Assembly: GCA_003457135.1 (NCBI GenBank)
Contig: DMSQ01000038.1
Span: forward strand, 1 to 58,072
Reading direction: 5' to 3'
Source of the DNA: Prolixibacteraceae bacterium
Lineage (GTDB): Bacteria > Bacteroidota > Bacteroidia > Bacteroidales > Prolixibacteraceae
Length of the DNA stretch: 58,072 nucleotides
Of this stretch, positions 53,253 to 58,072 are shown piece after piece (positions within the stretch are counted from its first letter, which is position 1; every line of letters begins with the position of its first letter). The translations under genes were made by a program, and so were the position numbers. The notes below the pieces were generated by a model. The model saw nothing but the letters and a program-made list of their open reading frames with translations, was not told the DNA's origin and made no database searches.

Positions 53253-54614
53253 TTAAACATTCAACGCGAAGCAGGTTTCCCTGATAATCTCACTCACCGT
53301 CGGGTGCGGAAAAACAATCTCTTCCACATCCTGAACGCGCAGTTGCGCTTCGATGATGGCACAGGCTCCCCAGATCATTTCGGAACAAGCACCGCCAACC
53401 ATGTGAATTCCGAGAATTTCACGGTATTTTTCACCAACAATCACTTTGCAGAATCCATCTTTGCCTTCGTTTTCAGCAACAAACCGACCGGCATAAGCCA
53501 TTGGCAATTGTTTTACTACCACTTGGATGCCTTTTTCTTTAGCAGCGGTTTCGGTAAGTCCAACTCCTGCAATTTCCGGATGAGTATAAACCACGCCCGG
53601 AATAGCATCGTAGCGCATCACATCTTTGCGCCCCAACATGTGGTTCACCGCCACTTCGCCTTCGCGACTGGCCGTGTGAGCTAGCAACGAGAATCCGGTG
53701 ATGTCGCCGGCAGCATATACATTCGGAATATTGGTGCGACAATTTTGATCGATTTTCACACCACGCGGAGTAAATTCGACTCCGATGTTTTCAAGACCGA
53801 TTCCGGCAACATTGGCTTTACGGCCGACTGAAAGTAGTACCTGTTCGCCTGTCATTTTAAATTCCAGACCGTCTTTTTCGAACACCACTTCTTTTCCGTT
53901 CAGTTTGGTTACCCGGGCATTCAGTTGAAATTCAATTCCTTTTTTTACAAACTCTTTACGAACGAATGCAGCAATTTCTTCATCAACTCCGGTTAAAATC
54001 TCCGGAAGCATTTCGATAACTGTTACTTTGGTTCCCATCGCGTTGAAGAAATCGGCAAATTCGGTTCCAATCACGCCACCACCTATAATAACGAGGCTTT
54101 CAGGTTTTTCTTTCAACTGAAGAATTTCGCGATTGGTTAGGATTTGAGAGGCGTCCAGTCCCGGAATGGGTGGAACGGCAGCTTCCGATCCGGAGCAAAC
54201 CAACAACCGGTTGGCCTGGTATTCCTGACCATCGGCTTCGATGGTAATCACCTCACCACGTTTTTCTTTGATGGTTGCTTTGGCCATTACCACGTCGGCC
54301 TTGGCATGTTTCATTTTGGCGCCGATTCCGGCCACCAGTTTGCGAACTACCTTGTCTTTGCGAAGCATGATCTTTTTAAAATCAACGGAAATGTTTTCGA
54401 CATTGATTCCGTATTTGCCGGCTTCCTGGGCATATTCGAGCACTTTGGCCGAATTCAGAAGCGTTTTTGTCGGTATGCAACCTTCGTTGAGGCAAACACC
54501 GCCAAGCGAACGCATATCGAAAATCAACACGCTCAGGCCTTTGGCTCCGGCACGTTCAGCGGCAACATAACCCGCAGGGCCTCCGCCTATAATTGCTAAA
54601 TCGTATATTTTCAT
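53253..54614 (-). CDS. lpdA: Dihydrolipoyl dehydrogenase (E3)
   Basis: 453 residues. FAD site AIIGGGPAGYVAAERA, redox disulfide GGVCLNEGCIPTKTLL (C41, C46), NAD site VIIGGGVIGTEFADFFNAMG, and C-terminal HPTVSEIIRETCF with the His-Glu pair. It reoxidises the lipoyl arms of the E2 encoded next to it. Same strand and cluster as E1 and E2. Confidence 0.95.
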   Translation of the reverse strand: MKIYDLAIIGGGPAGYVAAERAGAKGLSVLIFDMRSLGGVCLNEGCIPTKTLLNSAKVLEYAQEAGKYGINVENISVDFKKIMLRKDKVVRKLVAGIGAKMKHAKADVVMAKATIKEKRGEVITIEADGQEYQANRLLVCSGSEAAVPPIPGLDASQILTNREILQLKEKPESLVIIGGGVIGTEFADFFNAMGTKVTVIEMLPEILTGVDEEIAAFVRKEFVKKGIEFQLNARVTKLNGKEVVFEKDGLEFKMTGEQVLLSVGRKANVAGIGLENIGVEFTPRGVKIDQNCRTNIPNVYAAGDITGFSLLAHTASREGEVAVNHMLGRKDVMRYDAIPGVVYTHPEIAGVGLTETAAKEKGIQVVVKQLPMAYAGRFVAENEGKDGFCKVIVGEKYREILGIHMVGGACSEMIWGACAIIEAQLRVQDVEEIVFPHPTVSEIIRETCFALNV

Positions 54615-54914
54615 AAGACTCTCATATAAGCCCCTCCAAACCTCCCCGAAGGGGAGGCTTTTGCACTCCCGGATTCGGATGAAATTTGGATATTGGACAT
54701 TGGTTATTCAATATTGGTTATTTTATTGTGTCTATTTAATATCGTTTGTTCCGTTTCGTCCGAGATCAGAATATCTTTTTTTTCAATGTTACCTCGCGGA
54801 CGATTTTGCTCCACTTTCTTTCTCCCGGGTTGAAACCCGGTGCTATTGATATACTGCCCTTTCAGGGCGAAAACAATCGCGACCCCTTGACCAAACCTTC
54901 CCCCTCCGGGGGAA
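54615..54914. repeat. Cluster of palindromes between lpdA and the E2 gene
   Basis: 300 bp with four perfect hairpins: CCTCCCCgaaGGGGAGG (54641-54657), CCGGGTTgaAACCCGG (54825-54840), GCCCTttcAGGGC (54856-54868) and TTCCCCCtccGGGGGAA (54898-54914). Such CCGGGTT/AACCCGG and GCCCT/AGGGC pairs recur between genes in Bacteroidota. No gene found; part may act as an mRNA stabilising or processing signal inside the operon. Confidence 0.65.
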
Positions 54915-56237
54915 TTAGAAGGGGGCTATATTTTCTATTTGTTCCTTAATCTCTCTCAGAAACAGCGTTGCTTCGCCGCCGTCCAATGCCTGATGATCGT
55001 AGGTTAACGACAAGCCCATCATCGGAACGAAGCCGTAAACGCCATCGCCTAGATCTTTTGGGCGTGGAATGATGGTACAAACACCCAGAATGGCTGTTTG
55101 CGGAATATTGATGACCGGAGTAAACATTTCTACTCCGTAGTTTCCAAGGTTTGAAATGGTGAAGGTAGCAGCTTCAGGAGCCAATAACTCCGGACTCACA
55201 TTGCCTTTGCGGCATTGTCCGGCGATGGCCTGCATTTGTCCGGAAAGACCTTCGAGCGAGAGATCATCGGCATTTTTAATGGCTGGAACCATTAATCCGC
55301 GATCAGTGTCAACGGCTAATCCAAGGTGTACCTTCTTGAACCAGCGCATGCTGTCGCCAATGAAATGGGTATTTACCTGAGGATATTTTTTCAAGGCTTT
55401 GATAACCGCGAAACAAACCAAATCGTTAATGGTGATGTTCTGCGAGATTTGTCCGGCATCGAGTGCTTTTTTATATTTTTTGCGCAATGCCATGATGGTG
55501 CGGGCATCAGCGCTCATGTGGTGAGTTAACTGAGCCGAATTTTGCAACGAAGTGTGCATGGCTTTGGCAATCAGTTTCCGCATGTTGGTGAGTTTTTTCA
55601 CTTCAAAATCTTCACTGAAAATCTGATAGGACGATATCAAATCTTTCGCAACCGCTTTGCCGCCCAATCCAGTAACAGTTTCTCCGGATTTTAAGCCTTC
55701 AGCAGCAGCTTTTACCTGAGCCAATGGGGTGAGTTTTGGCAATGTCTGAACGGCGGCTTCAATGTCGCGCTCAATAATCCGACCTTCAGGACCAGAACCC
55801 TGTAATAGCTGATATGCAACACCAGACTTTTCAGCCAGGTTTTTGGCACGAGGCGAAATTTTTACTTTTCCTGATGGTTCAGCAACTGTTTTTAATTCTG
55901 AAGTAACAGTCTTTTCGGCAACTACTTCAGGTGTAGCAACAGTTTCGGCTACAGGAGCAGCAGCTTGCCCGCCAGGACGAAATTCTTCGACCGATTCACC
56001 GGCAGCACCGATTACGGCAACATTCACCAATACCGGAACTTCTTCGCCTTCAGCAAAAAATACATCGAGCAAAATACCATCCGCTTTGGCATCTTCTTCG
56101 AACGACGCCTTATCTGTTTCATACGAAAAAAGGATGTCGCCTACCTTCACAGTGTCACCCTTTTTCTTAACCCATTCACCTAAAATACAGGTCTCAACTG
56201 ATTGCCCCTGACGAGGCATGATTACCGGAATTGCCAT
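54915..56237 (-). CDS. 2-oxoacid dehydrogenase E2 (dihydrolipoamide acyltransferase)
   Basis: 440 residues. One lipoyl domain (1-~80) with SYETDKASFEEDA, K43 the lipoylation site. A proline/alanine-rich linker (~85-125) leads to the peripheral-subunit-binding domain (SPRAKNLAEKSGVAYQ...GRIIERDI). The catalytic domain ends TYDHQALDGGEATLFL with the active-site His. First gene of the cluster, transcribed from a promoter shared with the GntR regulator. Confidence 0.94.
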   Translation of the reverse strand: MAIPVIMPRQGQSVETCILGEWVKKKGDTVKVGDILFSYETDKASFEEDAKADGILLDVFFAEGEEVPVLVNVAVIGAAGESVEEFRPGGQAAAPVAETVATPEVVAEKTVTSELKTVAEPSGKVKISPRAKNLAEKSGVAYQLLQGSGPEGRIIERDIEAAVQTLPKLTPLAQVKAAAEGLKSGETVTGLGGKAVAKDLISSYQIFSEDFEVKKLTNMRKLIAKAMHTSLQNSAQLTHHMSADARTIMALRKKYKKALDAGQISQNITINDLVCFAVIKALKKYPQVNTHFIGDSMRWFKKVHLGLAVDTDRGLMVPAIKNADDLSLEGLSGQMQAIAGQCRKGNVSPELLAPEAATFTISNLGNYGVEMFTPVINIPQTAILGVCTIIPRPKDLGDGVYGFVPMMGLSLTYDHQALDGGEATLFLREIKEQIENIAPF

Positions 56238-56264
56238 ATCTGATTTGTTTTAACAACTTTTGTA

Positions 56265-56290
56265 AACTTGTAAACACAACTCCAAAACTA
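56265..56290 (-). promoter_or_regulatory. E2 promoter with GntR operator-like site
   Basis: On the minus strand TAGTTTTG (56283-56290) matches the -7 consensus TAnnTTTG. Downstream of it the segment 56265-56282 matches the proposed operator (56362-56379) at 15 of 18 positions by hand. This position covers the start region and fits repression. No good -33 element was seen. Confidence 0.5.
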
Positions 56291-56358
56291 CTGACACAAA
56301 AACTAGCTTAAACCTAAGTTATCAGTCAGAAGTAGTTTCAGGCATCAAAACTATATTT

Positions 56359-56413
56359 TTTAACTTGTATTTACAAGTTAAATTTGAAAAATGATTTTTA
56401 TTTTTTACTTTTG
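56359..56413 (+). promoter_or_regulatory. GntR-gene promoter and palindromic operator
   Basis: A perfect palindrome with 11-bp arms and a 2-nt centre spans 56359-56382 (core AACTTGTATTTACAAGTT, 56362-56379). The -33 box TTTG (56383-56386) abuts it and the -7 box TACTTTTG (56406-56413) lies 19 nt further, matching the Bacteroidota promoter layout exactly. The GT...TA...AC palindrome fits a GntR/HutC-type operator. Confidence 0.7.
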
Positions 56414-56431
56414 ATTCAAATTCATACCGTT

Positions 56432-57148
56432 ATGGCTGAAGATAACAAAGTGCCGCAGCATAAAAAAATCTACGAAATTCTCCGGAAGCACATTCTTTCA
56501 GGAGTTTACGAGGAAGGTAGTTTGCTTCCGTCCGAAAATGAACTTTGCGCCGTGCACAACATCACCCGGCCCACTGTCCGTCAGGCTTTGGAAGCATTGG
56601 TGAAGGATGGTTTTATCTCAAAAAAACAAGGGAAAGGAAGTATCGTACGTAAACCTCCTCAGGATATTGGCATTTTAAGTATTTCAGGCACAGCATCAGC
56701 CATCGGGAATCAGTATTTACAAACCCAGATCTTGCAAAAACCTCAGATTAAACCCTGGCCTGAAATTTTCCCATTTGAGCTTTCACAGATTGAACGTGAA
56801 TCGGGCTGTATTTACATGGAACGCCTTCGTCTGGTTGATGAACAACCTGTATTTTACGACATTAACCATATCCCGAATATCAATCTGCCCCGGTTTTCGG
56901 TTCGGTCGTTCGAAAATAAATCATTGTTTGAAACACTGAGAACACAATACCAGATTGAAATCAAGGGTGGAGAACAAAAACTGAAAGCCATTAAGGCAGA
57001 CCTACTTATCAGTGAACTTTTGAATCTGCCAGTCGGAGAGCCAGTTCTAAACATGGAACGAAAGTTAGTCACTAATCGTGAAGGATTTCACATCTATTCA
57101 ACCATCTGGTTTAACTCAGCCAGGCATTCTATTTTCGGTACGTTTTAA
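56432..57148 (+). CDS. GntR-family regulator with UTRA domain (HutC subfamily)
   Basis: 238 residues from ATG 56432 (MAEDNKVPQHKKIYEILRKHIL); the frame start at 56384 lies within the promoter and is rejected. Winged helix GSLLPSENELCAVHNITRPTVRQALEALVKDGFISKKQGKGSIV, then a UTRA domain with GCIYMERLRLVDEQPVFYDINHIPN and VLNMERKLVTNREG. Divergent from the dehydrogenase cluster, it probably represses both genes by binding the palindromes between them; the ligand is not known. Confidence 0.88.
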   Translation: MAEDNKVPQHKKIYEILRKHILSGVYEEGSLLPSENELCAVHNITRPTVRQALEALVKDGFISKKQGKGSIVRKPPQDIGILSISGTASAIGNQYLQTQILQKPQIKPWPEIFPFELSQIERESGCIYMERLRLVDEQPVFYDINHIPNINLPRFSVRSFENKSLFETLRTQYQIEIKGGEQKLKAIKADLLISELLNLPVGEPVLNMERKLVTNREGFHIYSTIWFNSARHSIFGTF

Positions 57149-57169
57149 AACAGACACCAAACATTTTTC

Positions 57170-58072
57170 TTAATTCGCCAGCAAATATTCTTCAGCTTCA
57201 ACCGACCACAATCCCTGATGACGGTCGCAGATTTCGGCCAGTTTGGTGAAAAGAGGTTCTGCCTTGCCCTTTTCAGCAAAATCGGCAATGGCAGTCAAAG
57301 ACATTTCCAGATGCGTGTAAATCAGCTTCTTCCCGCCCGGAATCTGCGGAAGGTGAAGTGTGGTTTCAATCACGGCATTCAGTCCGCCAATGTGGGTGAC
57401 CAATCCAGCAGGATCAAGACCGGCAGTCATCACTTCCAGAGCTTCTTTCATGTCGTCGGTGTTTCCTCCTGAAGTTCCAACGATATGCGTGTAGGCATAA
57501 TGCACATTGTAGAAATTCATTTTAGCCTGAAGATTCGGATCTGATGGTCCTGCGAAGAAATTCAGACAGCCATCGAACCCAAGGATTGCATCGCCCTGTT
57601 CAATAACCGGGGCAACCGCAGCAAATACAAAAACATCATCATAACCGGTGCCTCCTGAAATTCGGCGAAGTTCTTCCACCGGATTATCAATTCTTGTATT
57701 CAGGTAAATCAGTTCGATGCCACGTTCCGCGGCTTCTGAAACGGTATAAACCGAAGCGGCCCGATCCAAGCGGATTTGATCGATATCGGTAACCACACAA
57801 AGTTTTGGTTTGCGGTCGGCGCGATGGATCACATAATTGATGGCTGCCAGTCCCATAGGACCAACGCCTGCGAGAATCGCCAATTTACCACCAGCTACTA
57901 TTTCCATGTTGTGGGTGTATGAACCCGGAGTGGTGTGGAAATTGGCATGCATGGCGCCAATCACGCACGACAGCGGCTCGGCCAGTGAAGCAGGATAAAA
58001 ACCCGGACCGTCGTAAACGAGCAAACAATCCTGAACCAGCACATCTTTCGGGATAATCACATAAGTCGCATC
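57170..58072 (-). CDS. Zinc-binding dehydrogenase, sorbose-1-phosphate-reductase-like, 5'-partial
   Basis: About 300 residues visible, running off the right edge without a start (frame reads ATYVIIPKDVLVQD at the edge). MDR-type Rossmann motif LAILAGVGPMGLAAINYVIH, then VTDIDQIRLDRAASVY and the C-terminal LDPAGLVTHIGGLNAVIETTLHLPQIPGGKKLIY. Similarity in memory to SorE-like L-sorbose-1-phosphate reductases; sorbitol or threonine dehydrogenase-type is possible. Converges with the GntR/UTRA gene. Confidence 0.78.
   Translation of the reverse strand, partial: DATYVIIPKDVLVQDCLLVYDGPGFYPASLAEPLSCVIGAMHANFHTTPGSYTHNMEIVAGGKLAILAGVGPMGLAAINYVIHRADRKPKLCVVTDIDQIRLDRAASVYTVSEAAERGIELIYLNTRIDNPVEELRRISGGTGYDDVFVFAAVAPVIEQGDAILGFDGCLNFFAGPSDPNLQAKMNFYNVHYAYTHIVGTSGGNTDDMKEALEVMTAGLDPAGLVTHIGGLNAVIETTLHLPQIPGGKKLIYTHLEMSLTAIADFAEKGKAEPLFTKLAEICDRHQGLWSVEAEEYLLAN

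Noticed and set aside
1..58072. tRNA, rRNA or riboswitch genes
   Set aside because: I looked for cloverleaf arms and conserved rRNA segments and found none I could support by eye.

Overview
The window looks like a chromosomal stretch of a Bacteroidota bacterium, probably Bacteroidales/Marinilabiliales-like. The evidence is the set of families typical of that phylum (NigD-like lipoprotein, DUF4380 lipoprotein, BACON-like lipoprotein, CBM9/DUF5916 outer-membrane protein, GntR regulator with a sugar-binding-like effector domain, split HipA), lipoprotein signals, and promoters with the phylum's -7 box (TAnnTTTG). No rRNA, tRNA, insertion sequence, prophage or CRISPR array was recognised.

Layout. 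1-6310: housekeeping/accessory genes (partial GH2 glycosidase, membrane coiled-coil protein, exported nitrilase-fold amidase, EamA transporter, exported rhodanese-thioredoxin). 6333-17030: a compact, AT-rich defence operon on the minus strand (vsr; then controller protein, C5 cytosine methyltransferase, MORC-like GHKL ATPase, Z1 ATPase, PD-(D/E)XK DUF4420 protein and AIPR protein). 17031-18390: EcsC-family gene flanked by palindromic repeats and an imperfect copy of the vsr 5' end. 18390-26477: lipoproteins, a decayed metallopeptidase, a GntR regulator, sucCD, a SIS-domain isomerase, an isochorismatase-like hydrolase and a thioredoxin lipoprotein. 26781-39102: NigD-like protein, S9 peptidase, cytidylate-kinase-like protein, Xaa-Pro aminopeptidase, ArsC/LMW phosphatase, Omp85-type barrel, envelope proteins. 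39252-40724: a three-gene HipBST-type toxin-antitoxin module. 40893-45505: DUF218 protein, CHASE histidine kinase, rsmE, sixA, a YfcE-like phosphoesterase. 45752-47526: a second restriction-modification unit (NotI-like nuclease plus D12-class adenine methylase). 48077-49660: ABM protein, small envelope protein, msrA. 49939-57148: a 2-oxoacid dehydrogenase cluster (E2, E3, a four-helix-bundle gene, fused E1) with a divergent GntR/UTRA regulator and two related palindromic operators. 57170-end: a partial zinc-binding dehydrogenase.

How the parts work together. The most interesting locus is 6333-17030: tightly packed genes that lack a classical type II nuclease but combine DNA methylation (Dcm), T:G mismatch repair of methylation damage (Vsr), a MORC/MutL-like ATPase, a Z1 ATPase, a nuclease-like fold and AIPR. 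The short XRE gene at its head has two GACT-N3-AGT(C) boxes and a TAAATTTG box 3 nt from its ATG, the arrangement of restriction-modification controller (C) proteins. With the NotI-like system and HipBST there are three defence or addiction modules in 58 kb. Many intergenic gaps carry dispersed palindromes typical of this phylum, several with shared cores, including one elaborate nested structure at 17304-17395.
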